Source: Litoditis marina
Lineage: Eukaryota; Nematoda; Chromadorea; Rhabditida; Rhabditidae
Length of the DNA stretch: 64,000 nt
Direction of reading: 5' to 3'
Assembly (NCBI GenBank): GCA_964036275.1
Contig: OZ038439.1
Location: 2,689,142-2,753,141, forward strand
Both the position numbers and the translations under genes were made by a program. Positions 35,046 to 46,903 of this stretch are shown here, in pieces. The notes under the pieces were generated by a model. The model searched no databases, had not been told where the DNA came from, and saw only the letters and a list, made by a program, of their open reading frames with translations. Numbering within the stretch: the stretch's first letter is position 1; each line of letters begins with the position of its first letter.

Positions 35046-35594
35046 AATAGAGACAAGTCTGACTCTGTGGTTGGAACCAAAAACCAAATTCTTTGCTGTA
35101 CCTCATTGTCGAAATCGGATTCGTACAGTAGAATGATCGACTATAGCAGTTCCTTTCTCACGATGGATATTCACAACATGTCCTTTCGCGGTATTGAGCG
35201 CAATCCATATTGTTCACATTTGCTGATATAGAGCTGGAACCAAACACAACTCACACATTTTTTTGGTTCCCTAATTTTCATTGATTATTCCCACAACCTG
35301 GTGTTCGCCTTTTAAACATTACAACAAAAACATTCCATTTTGAATATTCATGCACAAATACATCGAAGAAGACACAGAAAAAAAAACTGATTAGATTAAA
35401 ATATTGAGAATAAAACAAATCGACGAAAAATTATTAAAAGTGAAGAGCGAGTATACATACTTGAAGCTCGGAATAGTGGAACAGCTTGAAACCTGGCTAT
35501 CTTATTAATGAAGAACAAATACAGTGAGCGCGTGGAAAATAGACAAAAATTCTTTTGAAACGGACAGATTCAAATTGTGAACTCGTCAAAGAGA

Positions 35595-38500
35595 TCAGTC
35601 GCATCTGTTTCTTCTGACGCATCTTCTGCGACGACGTACGTATCCGTCCTCGCACTGACACACGTTCGGGACGCAGGGGGCACACCATCTCTGTAAATGA
35701 TTATTTTCTTGTATTTTTATTGAAACTAGGTGTTGCTTCGGTAACTAGTTGAAATATTAGTCATACAATAGTTCTATTCGAAAGTTTGAACGCGGGCTTT
35801 TTGCGTAAACGGTTTGTGAGCTGTGTTTGCGAACGTCCACCTTATTTGATAGTTAGTTTTCAAGGAAGACCGAATCATTGTTTAACCTCAATTCCCTGCC
35901 TAATAAATTTGAAAGAAAGAATAAAAAATTCAATATAACGAAAGTTCGAAAATAGGTGAGCTAGGATGGTGTCTTATTACCTGATCTGGCCTGTCGCAAG
36001 TAGGCTCGCAGGACGATCCACAAGTCATGAATTTCTCATTTCTGTCACATTCTGAAAACAATAATGTTCTACACCATTAAAACGAATATATAAACCTTGA
36101 AAACCTCCAAATAGTTTTTTTTCTGGCTCTCTCAAGAGCACGCTTACTACTAGTGCATTTTGAGAAGAAATCAAGAGTTTGGCTGTGTTTGCTAACCAGA
36201 CTACAAGTAAAACTAGGGTTCACACTATTCCTGATGTCACTGCCTACAAATATTGTTATGATGATCAGCAAGGGCCCCCAAGTCAATGAAATATCTGCCT
36301 TATATTTGACTCGAACCTCGATCAAAAATAGGGTAGGCGCGGACTCTAAGAACAATACCATCTTGGCTCATGTTAGCGGTGTGGGTAGATCGAATATGAG
36401 TTTATTTATACATAGCGTAAAATAAGATAGATAGTATACGTCCGCTTGTTCAGAGCGATATATTATTGTTCTAGTTGATTTAGTCACTGACCGGGAATGC
36501 ATTTCGCAGGCGGTTGAATGCAGGGCGTAGTCACACAGACAATAGTTTCCTGGACACACTGTTCTCTTCTTGAGCAGGTTATGTCGTCACAGGTTTTCGG
36601 GACTAGAAAAGTAGAACAAACTAAATGTTTTTAAGAAAGTTCGGTAATTGAAAAACGGTAATCTAACTTCAATGTAGTGAGTCGCAGTTACTAAAGTTAG
36701 CGATTTTCTGATCTCCATGGTATCTCATGACGTTTTCGCTAAACCACTACAAAATGTAGTGTTCAATTATTTTGAGGACAATTGAAACTGGTTCATGAAG
36801 ACGTTCAATTAATTTGAAAATTTGTCGTCATTAGTACGAGTTGAGCTGATAAGTCGTAATTTCAGTTTTACATTTGCAGGTAGTGTGGTTGGTTTTCTCT
36901 CGCTCTCTGGACGCAGTTTTCAAGAAATTGAGAAAAAAATCTTTTTACAAATAATTGGTAGTATGTTAAAATAACTACCACATGTAGCCGGTGGTCCCGA
37001 TTGACATTTGTAACCTTCATCACAAGTCAGGTCGGCGCATGTCATTGGCTCTGTAAATAGACTGACTATATTCAACAAATTATTTCCACAATTGAATCAA
37101 ATTTCACAGTAAAAAGGAACATTATGCGAATGAATGTTAAATACCACCAGTTTATTCTTTTCAATTGGAACTAATGCACACCTAACTATCACACGGTGAG
37201 TAACTTCACATTAATTAACCTAAAATTCTTTACGGAGTATAGGGTTTTTCGTTGTGTGGAAAGTGTGACAGTGGAAATTTCATTCTCAAACGTGTTTTTT
37301 TTTTCAAATCATATAAATGAAATAATTACCACAATGAGCTCTCGGCCATTCAACACACTTGTATCCGATGGAGCACAGTACGTTTGCACACGTTATTCCT
37401 GAAATAAATTGCAATCTTTCACGGATGAATGACTCATTTTCAACGACTCGAATGAAGGTGAACATATTGGTTTACTACACCGTCCAAGTTGGCGTGAAAC
37501 CCGTGTTTTTGACGTGAATACGAGATGCGCAACTTTGTCCGTAAAAACTATAAACAGTAAAAAATTGAAATCTCATTAAAACTAAGTTAGTTATCATATA
37601 TTATGGGAGAAAAAGCAACTTCTAGGTACACATTTGGCGGGTGGTTGGATACAGGGCGTTGTCACACAGACAACAGTGTCTTGCACACACATCTCCCTTC
37701 TCGAGCACTTTATGTCGTCACAGGTTTTTGGAACTGAAAAATGAGGTTGGAATACATTTCCCGTGACTAAACGTTGGTACTTTCGTAGAATTAAACTTTG
37801 ATGGAGGTACATGGAGCGGAAAGTCTGCATGGTTCTGATGTTCATAGTTTTTGAGTAACGTTTTGCCAGCAAGCTGATATTTAATTTTCCAATATTTTTT
37901 GTAAACACTTCGCGAAAATGTTCCCAACAATAACATTCTATTCGGCATTTGCGCACTTTGTTTGTTCAACCAGTTTTACCTAGAGCTGAGAGGTTGTATT
38001 GAACTTTTTAGTTCTGTATAACTATGTTCGAAATTCGCAAGTAGTGTTGTTGTTTCTTGTGGTTTCAGGACCTAAAACTTCATTATCTGTAAAATACGTG
38101 GTTCATACTATTGATCATACTATATTAATTACCACAAGTAGCCGGTGTTCCTGGTTGACACTTGTAACCTTCATCACAAGTCAGGTCGGCGCATGTCATT
38201 GGTTCTGGAAATATAATTACAGTCAGTCAGTTGCACAGTCACGCGAAACATGATAAACACAGCAGAACTCAAAAACGTGCAATGACAAAGTGCACGATGC
38301 CTTCTCATTAGCATGCCGACTTTACGGACTGTTCAATTCACAATTATAGTATATTTCACCTCACACAACAATTAAATGTAATTTATATTAGAAGTTTTCA
38401 AATCTTCGTTTGTCAGGGGCTCTAGAAACAAACTCGTGGAGAGGACTCGGTCCATTGAGCGCGATAAAGACAATAGTTAACGTTAGATGAAAATTATATC

Positions 38501-40625
38501 TTAATTCGAACCATTGTACCTAACTAGCAGTAGGTGAATATACATTCATTCTGACTGATGCGCGCTGAGTTATGCCGTTATGTGCTCTGCGTTAACGTTT
38601 GGAGCTCAATACTTTCGAGTTCTTCATTTAGTGAGGAGTGTGCCAAAGTGTGAGAAAACTCTTTTTAAAACTTGTGTGCATTATTCACTTTTTTTTGAAT
38701 ATAATCAAATGTATTAATCACCACAATGAGCAGTTGGCCATTCGACACATTTGTATCCCACCGAGCACAGTACATTGGCACATGTTATTTCTGGAATTTA
38801 TGATTTGATATTACTCTAAAAATGGTCTAATTCCGTTTAATTCTGAACTCGAAAGACTGCAACACCTGCTTCAAGACATGGCTCAAACTGAGCTAGGATC
38901 GATGTTTTTTTTTACGTGAATACGAGGTCTAAAGTTGTGCTCATGGAAATTATTAACTGTGAAAACGAATGAAATCTCATTGAAACTAAGTTAGTTATCA
39001 TCGAAAACGAAAATTCAAGATATGAAAAAAACCAACTTCTGGGACATTCGTCTTTCCGAATACAAGCGTTATTCGCCTCAGGATCTCTCACATAATCCCA
39101 CTGACAGATACATTTCAGAAGGAGGCAGCGCGGGCAGTACTGGAAACTGTGAATTGAAATATGTCTGGTCACATTTCCAAAGATAATTAAGTTTATATGA
39201 GACACTAATAATAGAAATAATACTTTACCTGGTCTATGATATTACTGGATTAAAGTTAGTAATATATATTTCAGACACGTCTTGTTTTGGGTTTTTCTCG
39301 GATTCTCGCCAACATTGTTGAGAGATAGAAAAAAAAATTACAAGTTTACTGAGAGAAACCCCAACAGTTGGTTACTACAAATACAAAAATGTGCATTTCC
39401 TATAACTGTCCAGCAAAATATAAACTGTTCGGCAATCGCGCGATCACATCAAAAATGTTAAACACAGCAGAACTCAGAAACGTGCAGTGACAAAGTGCAC
39501 ACTTTCTCAAAATACTGCTAGCTTTGCGTGATTATTCAACTTACTTCTAGTATAGAGTGTTTCACAACCCACCGGGTTTTTCGGGTCGCAGGTATCCTCA
39601 CAATCGCGACTGCAAAGTGCGAGTCGTTCATTACGGGGACAGAAACGGAGTGGGACTAAAATAGAATAACTTGATCAAATGTTTTGTTACATTCAAATTC
39701 GAACTATCACTGGGCAATTGATTCGAGATATGTGAGTCGTGCTCTATTGAACTATTCTCGAGTCTGAAAAAATCAACTGAACTTTCGTACTACTGGGAGT
39801 AGTCTTGTTTTTGGGATTATTCTTCTTGCAATGTTGCAATATTAAAACAGTTTCAAACCATGAGAAAATGAAAAAACAAATAAAATAAAACAGTAAGCAT
39901 CACTTTGTTTTCCAATTTCGCTCTGAGGGTCAATGCAAACTGGTTCGGGTTGACAGTTCTCCGTGCAGTCGGACTGCTCGCGGACAACACAACTGGAATT
40001 ATTTTAATGTTCACTGAGATCCAAACAACCAACGAAGAACAGTTCTGTCCTGTTCAGATTTGTTTTTTATAAAAAAATTTAATGGTACCATCTTAACGTG
40101 ATCGTACCATTCATTTTCAGTAATTTGGTCAACCGTAGCGAACTGGCAACGGCAAGCTTCCAGTCTCTGAAGAGGTTCGTTGATAATACATCTCATTCTG
40201 CTAGTTACGGATGGTTTCTCTCAAAGCTGGTAGTTACGACACCTTGCGATGGTCCCAGTGAGCAAGGGCTTCATTAGCGTCAACCTTGAACTTACATCTT
40301 TGGTGGTTCACACTTGTCTTTGCACGGATCGACAGTGGTATTGCCTCCGGGTTCTGAACGAATAATCATAAACAAGAGTAACAATCTTCCAAAGTTTCCC
40401 GAGGTACTAAATGTTAAAAAAACTATTCCTAGTTTCAATATTCAAAGTTTCTGACCTGATCCACTGGCGGTTACGCAGTTGAGGCACAATGCCATCTGCA
40501 AAAGGTGTTTCAATAATGAGCAGTACAGATAAAAAAAATTTATATGCAAAGGTTTTCTCATATGGATCTCTTGAAATGTGAAATGTCAAACAGTTGTAAC
40601 TCACGATGAGTACTTTGAACAGCAT
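35595..40625 (-). CDS. Secreted TIL-domain cysteine-rich protein, 14 exons
   Basis: Exons in order: 40605-40625, 40456-40495, 40296-40353, 39922-39992, 39573-39655, 39037-39139, 38722-38790, 38133-38204, 37620-37733, 37330-37398, 36979-37050, 36492-36602, 35981-36051, 35595-35690. All phases agree. It starts with a signal peptide (MLFKVLIMALCLNCVTASG). A Cys module (DPCKDKCEPPKIC) and a TIL (trypsin-inhibitor-like) domain split over exons 5-6 follow. Next come two tandem copies of a three-exon block of short Cys modules (ITCANVLC, MTCADLTC and KTCDDIxCSRRE types), then a second TIL domain and a stop TGA. TIL proteins are usually secreted serine-protease inhibitors, but no reactive-site residue can be assigned. 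The start was chosen to match the paralogue at 45438; an in-frame ATG exists at 40667. Intron 4 uses GC instead of GT. Confidence 0.85.
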
Positions 40626-40667
40626 TTTCGAGAAGATGGTGGACTGATAGCTGAAAAGTTCCAACAT

Positions 40668-43059
40668 TTTGAGAACAATTATAATATATCACACACAATC
40701 TGGATTTGAATGTAAAAACATAACTCCATGTTTGTTCAGCTCACAGATTATGCAGGAAGACCGCGGTGAGTGGAGTCGAGCCTGGATCATTTCAATAACT
40801 GTCGTACAGTTTGTGTCATTTGCACTGAGACTTATCGGCATACTCCCAAGTATTTCGTTTCGATATTCTCAGGCGGTTCTCAGCCAACTGGCCAACCACC
40901 GTCGTACCAGCCTCGACGAGAGTGTGTGCAGGTCGGAGAGACGCAGATGACTGCGGTCTCAGTGACTCACATGTTCTCTCGCTTCTGTAGCTGGCCAATC
41001 GCAGAAAATATGTGATAATAGTTCTGAGTTTCCTAGAGCAAACCAATGCTCTCCATTTTCCGTTCACGTATTGCAACGAATGAACGAAGCGCTAACAAAA
41101 ATTACAGACTTATAAGAACCTCTGACATGAAGTAGAACAGCCTGGACATGCGGGTCTCAGTGAAATTGACAAAAACTACCTAGTTCTGGTGACTGGATGT
41201 TGAAATTGTGAAGGTAAAAACAGAATTGAATACAGCTACTGTTAATTGTCGTGTGCCTAATTATGAAGCAGTTTGATCTACGCAAATATTGTAAATGGTG
41301 AATTATGACTGGAATGTGGTGAAACAAAACTATAAACACAACAGTTTAGTTGCTTTACTGAAAGAACCCATGTTCTCAAGAGAAAAAGCTATAAAAAAAG
41401 ACTAATAGCAAAAATATCAGTACCTAGTCTAAACTACAATCGGTTGTATTTATAGGTAATTTGAACACCAAACAATAATCAAAACAATGCATAAAACATA
41501 ATGAAAACATGTACTTATCGTCAACAGTATTGGTGTTCAATTATTCAACATTATATTGAAATGTGCAGATATCACGTATAACGGAATGATATACATCTAT
41601 GCATAAATAAGAGGTTACGATAACATTAAAGTCGTACCCAGCAAAAATTACACAAAACCGAAAACATTGTTTCTCGTTTGTTCAGATTCGTATAGTTATC
41701 GCCACTATAATTCTGATTAAATTCCCCAATCATTTCTGTTGCGGTCTCGTCGAGAGAGTGTGCCGATCAGAGAGACACAGACCGTCCTAACCTGTGTGTG
41801 GCCTCATTGACCTTTATGTTTTCGTGTATCTATAGTAATAGCAATATGGTGGTACCAAAGTACCAATGTTTCTGAGCCGAAAAACAGTTTTGAGTTTGTC
41901 CATGTGATTTTTCTGATGTTTTCATGTGTTTTTCACCGTATTTCAACGCATACAAGAAATTCATCTAAACAATGGTCTGTCTACTTCGAATTCAATGAAT
42001 CGCGTTCGAAATCTCGCACTCTTGTGTTGGAAGAATAATCTGCGCTGAACTACGCGCTACAGCGATAAGGTCGATGTTTTATTCGAAAAACAATCTTGCG
42101 TTTTATGGAACTCATTGATCAACTCTGAATTTCGAATTGTGTGTCCTATGGAATATTTACAATTCTAGTTTGAACGAAATGGGAATCACTCATTCATATG
42201 GAAGGCTGCAGTTTTTGATCTCTCGTATATCATCGACCATTCTGTTTAATATGAAGTACTGAGAGGGTAAACAAGAGTTCAATAGTTGATGGTGAGTCCA
42301 AAGCCGTTTGCACGAGAATACTTGTTATCTGACAAGATCGGTTGCTGGAGCCCGCCCGGCAGAACTATTTCTTAGTCATATTTCGCGTGATAACTATGAC
42401 AATTCTTCTGGTACATAGTTGGGACTTGCTCTACAGCGTTGTATCGCGTAACTGTCCGCTATCTCCCCGCTATGTACTTGATTTTGCATGTCAGATGAAA
42501 CGGTTATTACTCAATGAAATTATAATGATCTTTTCCAGGATAAGGCATAATTCGTTACATAATAACTGATATTTTAAATGTCTCAAAACTGTAAGGAATG
42601 GTGTAGATGAATTATAAGATACTTTGTAAAAAGGTGCGATCGAGCTGTTTTAAGCCACTCTTATCTCGTTCGAGTCCTGAGAAAGAGCATTTTCGATCCA
42701 TGACGAAATTGTGTTGCTGTCTAATTTCTTGACATTTGAGTATTGGTACAGAAAACTCTCTAAATTTAACAACTGTATCTGTTGACGTATTATCAGTTAC
42801 TTGTTTCCTTAACCTTATATTACGAAATGTTTTGCTTTACATTCTTAAACATCCCAGAAACAATCACAACAATTTTCATTGATGCAGATTCAAGTCAAAC
42901 TAACACAATCGCAATACACGATATACAAACTAAAATACTCCAACTAATCCAAGGAAAAACACATCTCCGCACTTTTTTAATGCATAACTTGAAAATAATC
43001 AAATCTAATTGAAAAAAAAGAGCTTCGTCAATTAAGTTTTATCATCCATTTGAACATCT
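40668..43059. other. Intergenic; repeated short block
   Basis: A block around 40900-41020 (gagtgtgtgcaggtcggagagacgcag; ctggccaatcgcagaaaat) recurs in part near 41750-41795 and again near 61085-61180, so it is a dispersed repeat. From 42718 the sequence is shared with 28340-29120 and contains the 3' flank of the next gene. No other gene is supported. Confidence 0.55.
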
Positions 43060-45438
43060 TCATTCGGCTTCTGGCTCCGAAACACCTGAATTATTCCATA
43101 TAATAAACCTCTCCGAAAAGTCAGTAGATGAATGGCTTGGGTGGCGGTGGTATAACAGTAAAACAAAAAGAGAAGAGATAGTGAAAAGTGGAGAAATCAG
43201 CAAATATGGGAAAAATATTGGTTACGATATGGACTTCACTTCAAAATAATCAACAGATACCAACTTCCAGAGCATTCTCCCATCAGAATACAAGTGGAAT
43301 TTCCATGTGTATCTCGGACGTAGCCCGACAAACAAATACATTTCAGAAAAACACAGTCTGGGCAGTACTGAAATTTATTGGATTACGAAAAACCAACGAG
43401 ATCTATGAACTGAGAACTAGAATGCACACTAGGTTATTGGTCACGTCCTCATTTTTAGTATTTCATACACTTCGATATTATTTCACGATTGCTCCCTGGT
43501 ACTTCCGAAAGTTTAAGGTAGGCGGAGGGGGAAAGCGAGACGAGTCGTTCTTTCCAGGGTTGATAGTTACGAATTTTCTCACGTTTTTCTTGTTAGGTGT
43601 CTGTGATGTATTGCACTCTGATATCCCAAATACCCGATTTTAGTTCTCGGCTTTTGAAGCACATGTGTTGTACAAGTCTCCCAAAACAGTAAGCCAAGCG
43701 ACATATGCTAAATGTTGAGAAAAGTGCAGGGATATTTAACACATATTTGCATGAAGTTGGAAACGAGTTAGAATTCTCCCCCATGAGCCTCATGACCTAC
43801 CGATTTTTTCAGATCACAGGATTCTTCGCAGCCACCCATGCAAACTGCCAGTTTTTCATGGAGGGGACAGAATCTTAGAGGAACTAGAATGTATTTTCAA
43901 AACAAAGTAAGTGACCTTAAAAACTAATATTCTGATATAATTGTGAGCTCGTAGACCGTCATTATGCTCATATTATTTTATTTATTTATTTTTAATATAA
44001 ATTTCGGGTCGAGTTTTTGCAACAATCGTCAGTTGCTCTCTCCACAATGAATCTGCAGTATGAATAATTCCAATTCAGAAACATATGTCATTCAGGACCA
44101 TAATAATATTGATTCGATTTTTTCATGGAGGGGAGGAGTTTTCATGTTGTTTTAGTACAGATTAACTCAAAATTTGTTTTAGTTCATTCAATAGTTGTTG
44201 CACTCATTATCAACCCTAGTTCGAATGGATGAAAACTCTGAAACACATGAACTCAAAATATGTGAACTTATAGACAATCACGCTATAAAAATCAAATTTC
44301 AACTTCTCTCGAACGCACTTAGTTCTCTAATTTTACCCTCGGAGTCAACACAAACAGCTTTGGCTCGGCAGTTCTCAGTGCAGTTTGGTTCCTCGCGTAG
44401 AACGCATCTAGAGTGTAGAATGTTCTTCAAATAACTACCAAATCGGATGAAATAGTCAAACAAAACGTTTTCGAAAATACCCTGATTCCCTGGTCCGAAC
44501 CTGCGTCCTCTACGACATACGCTATTCCTTCGCTCTCATGAACCATCAAAACCAGAGTTTCACGAAAGAGTCCACAAACGCAGTATAGAAACCCGGTGCC
44601 GGGATATTTCAGCATACGTACCATCCGGCCGTATGCATGGAATAGTTCAGGACGGGTTGAAATGTTATCCCGATTTCAACCGGTCGAGAAACAGTCGAAT
44701 CGAGCTCGGGATAACCCAACCTGGCCCGGGATGTTTCATGCATACGGACTCTGGTGACACTCACACTTGTGGCGGTTCGCACTTATTCTCGCACGGATCC
44801 GTTGTAGTGTGGTTTACGGGATCTTAACAAACAAACAAAATCGATAATCAACAACATGTCCTGTAAACTTAAAGTTATCGGCATGAAATAATCCCAGTTC
44901 GGTCTCGTGCATTCTATCTCGTGTCCAACCGTTAACACTGTTTTTAATGCGTAAATATTGATCGATGATTTTTAAATGACCCGTTTTGGTGTATACGTGA
45001 AGAATTCTTGCGCGATGGTTCCTATAATTGCAATAGATGGCAATTTTCAAATGTTCAGCGCAACAACGAGATTTTCCTACCAGTATTTCAATATATCAAA
45101 ATTTATTTAACACGTTCACGAACTGGACGACACTGTTTCAACCAGACAAACTTTGAGTTTATTCACCTGTCTCATCCGCCGTCAGAAACATGGAGGGCCA
45201 CAAAAGCTGAAATAGAAATGAATCAGCTTGACTCGCTTTGAAACATCATTCAAACCAACTTTTAGAAAAGAGTATTTCACTCTCAAGGTATGTTCTAATG
45301 TTAGCCTGCATGTAATTTGAAAACTATTTTCACGTACAAGTTACGGAAACGAAACAGCCTAACAGTCTGTGTTTTTGTGTTTTACTTATGAAATAAACTT
45401 TATCAGTGAAAACTCACGATTAGTACGTAAAACAGCAT
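43060..45438 (-). CDS. Secreted TIL-domain protein, short paralogue
   Basis: Exons match the 5' and TIL exons of the gene at 35595-40625 in size and phase: 45418-45438 (MLFYVLI), 44765-44822 (58 bp), 44337-44407 (71 bp), 43801-43883 (83 bp), 43265-43367 (103 bp), then a terminal exon 43060-43085 with stop TGA. The product would have one Cys module and one TIL domain (CPLHEKLAVCMGGCEESC then CPDCVFLKCICLSGYVRD) and a short acidic tail (SVSEPEAE). The second signal-peptide exon (40 bp in the paralogue) could not be found between 44823 and 45417. It may have diverged or been lost, which would make the copy non-functional. Intron 3 uses a normal GT where the paralogue has GC. Confidence 0.7.
44610..44762. 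mobile_element. Small inverted-repeat element in intron
   Basis: The words ccgtatgcatggaa and catgcatacgg form outer inverted ends, with inner arms cgggttgaaatgttatcccg and cgggataacccaacc. It lies entirely inside an intron of the TIL gene at 43060-45438, just before the donor of exon 44765-44822. Confidence 0.45.
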
Positions 45439-46573
45439 TCGAGAGAAGATTATTCAAAAGACTGAGCTGAAAAATTCCACATCTTGGTAACTATGCTTTC
45501 GGACGAAATTTGTTCAATTTAAACGTTGTCTTCAAACAAACTTCACATAATTGTTACCCCAACGCGTTGTCATTTGGACACAGTACCGATACAAAAACCT
45601 TGCCACTTTTCGAAAGGTCAAGTATCTTGAAAAATAAGTGGTAGTAAAAGGTTCGTACAAGGTTTATAATTTGTAAACTTCGTTGAGGTCGAATGAAAAG
45701 ACCTCATCACACACAGTTTCAATAAGCAAACGACAAAAATTATCCTCAACTGCGAATACTGATAAACGTTGAAATTAAAGGAGTTTACAGTTGTTGTAGA
45801 ACACAGCTTCGTGGTAGCAGAGTGAACTGTTTTGGAGTGTATTCAGGAGTTAAAATCGCCCCAGTCCCAGTATTTATGCAAAAAATTAACATCAAATAAT
45901 GATCAGAACGTTGAATAAAACATGTTAAGGAGGAAAAACGTCAACAGTTTTGTTGAGCACGAGGTGAATCACGAGATTTATTCAGTGTTCTGCATTTATG
46001 CATAAACGACAAGTTATTCTATCAAAACAATTCGATTGTGATTGAACACAGTACAAATATGAAACTAAAAAAAATTCTGGTTCGACCCAAAATGGAACTC
46101 TGGAACTGAGAACAAGCGCTAGTAACGTTTACCTGTCGATCTGTTGTGTATGATTATTGTTTACCAGTGATAAAATCACCTAGTTAGGACTTAACTAGTT
46201 TTTGGCATTTCACTTGTCAGTCTTCAGAGAAACTAATGATCATAATATTCATTTCCTTTCTCTTAAGTTTTGGCGCTTTCTATAAAAATATTAGATCACA
46301 TCCAAACCCAAGTTATAATGAGCTTTCATTACAGGAATGACAACTAAATCATGTGGTATTGATTGCACAGTACATGATAACATGAATTATAGCACACATG
46401 GACATGGACACGCATCACTTTGAATTTTATATCGCATCGAATTTTTAAACGGAAAGTGCTCAAACGTGGCATTGTGAATGGATGGGTCTCTAATATTAAG
46501 GCTCAAACGTGGCATTGTGAATGGATGGGTCTCTAATACCCGGTCATTTGCAGATACTTCTTTTTTTTCAGAA
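45439..46573. other. No gene seen; 42-bp tandem duplication
   Basis: The sequence gctcaaacgtggcattgtga with its flank occurs twice in a row at about 46458-46541. Otherwise it is AT-rich intergenic DNA with no supported coding exon. Confidence 0.5.
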
Positions 46574-46872
46574 TCAGTCTTCTGGGCCAGCCACGCATCT
46601 GGGAGGAAATGGAACTGGTCTGCATCTCATTTGGGGAGGCTTACACTTGAGGTCTTCACAGGTTATGGGCCTGAAAAAGCTAGAAAAGATAACCATATCT
46701 TAGTTTAATTCGATCTACCTACATATTTATTGTTTATAAATCTAAATTTGTGATGAAAACTCGTGAAAACTGTTCGCTCTGGTTGTACGTTTGAATAATG
46801 TAACAAAATTTCAACGGATAATGATAAAAACGTACCACAAGTTGCATACGGGCGTCCTTCTCTGCACTTGTA
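46574..46872 (-). pseudogene. Third TIL-family copy, truncated by LINE insertion
   Basis: A terminal exon at 46574-46670 encodes ITCEDLKCKPPQMRC and PRCVAGPED followed by TGA, in the same Cys spacing as the KTC module of the gene at 35595-40625. Upstream, 46836-46872 encodes YKCREGRPYATC before a GT donor, matching the MTCADLTC module exon (YKCQPGTPATC). That exon is cut off at 46872, where an inverted copy of itself and then LINE sequence begin. The two remaining exons are also out of phase by one base relative to the family. This is a broken gene remnant. Confidence 0.65.
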
Positions 46873-46903
46873 GAGAAGGACCCCCGTATGCAACTTGTGG
46901 TAC
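46832..46903. repeat. 32-bp inverted repeat at the LINE 5' junction
   Basis: Arms 46832-46863 and 46872-46903 are inverted copies with one mismatch, around the 8-base loop gcacttgt. The left arm is the end of a TIL-family exon with its splice donor. The right arm is fused to the truncated LINE. Confidence 0.9.

Noticed and set aside
28679..36051. 28.9-kb TIL exon as the true last exons of the gene at 35595-40625
   Set aside because: Phases would allow it, but a matching second-half TIL exon with a stop lies much closer at 35595-35690, so the distant exons are better seen as orphan duplicates.
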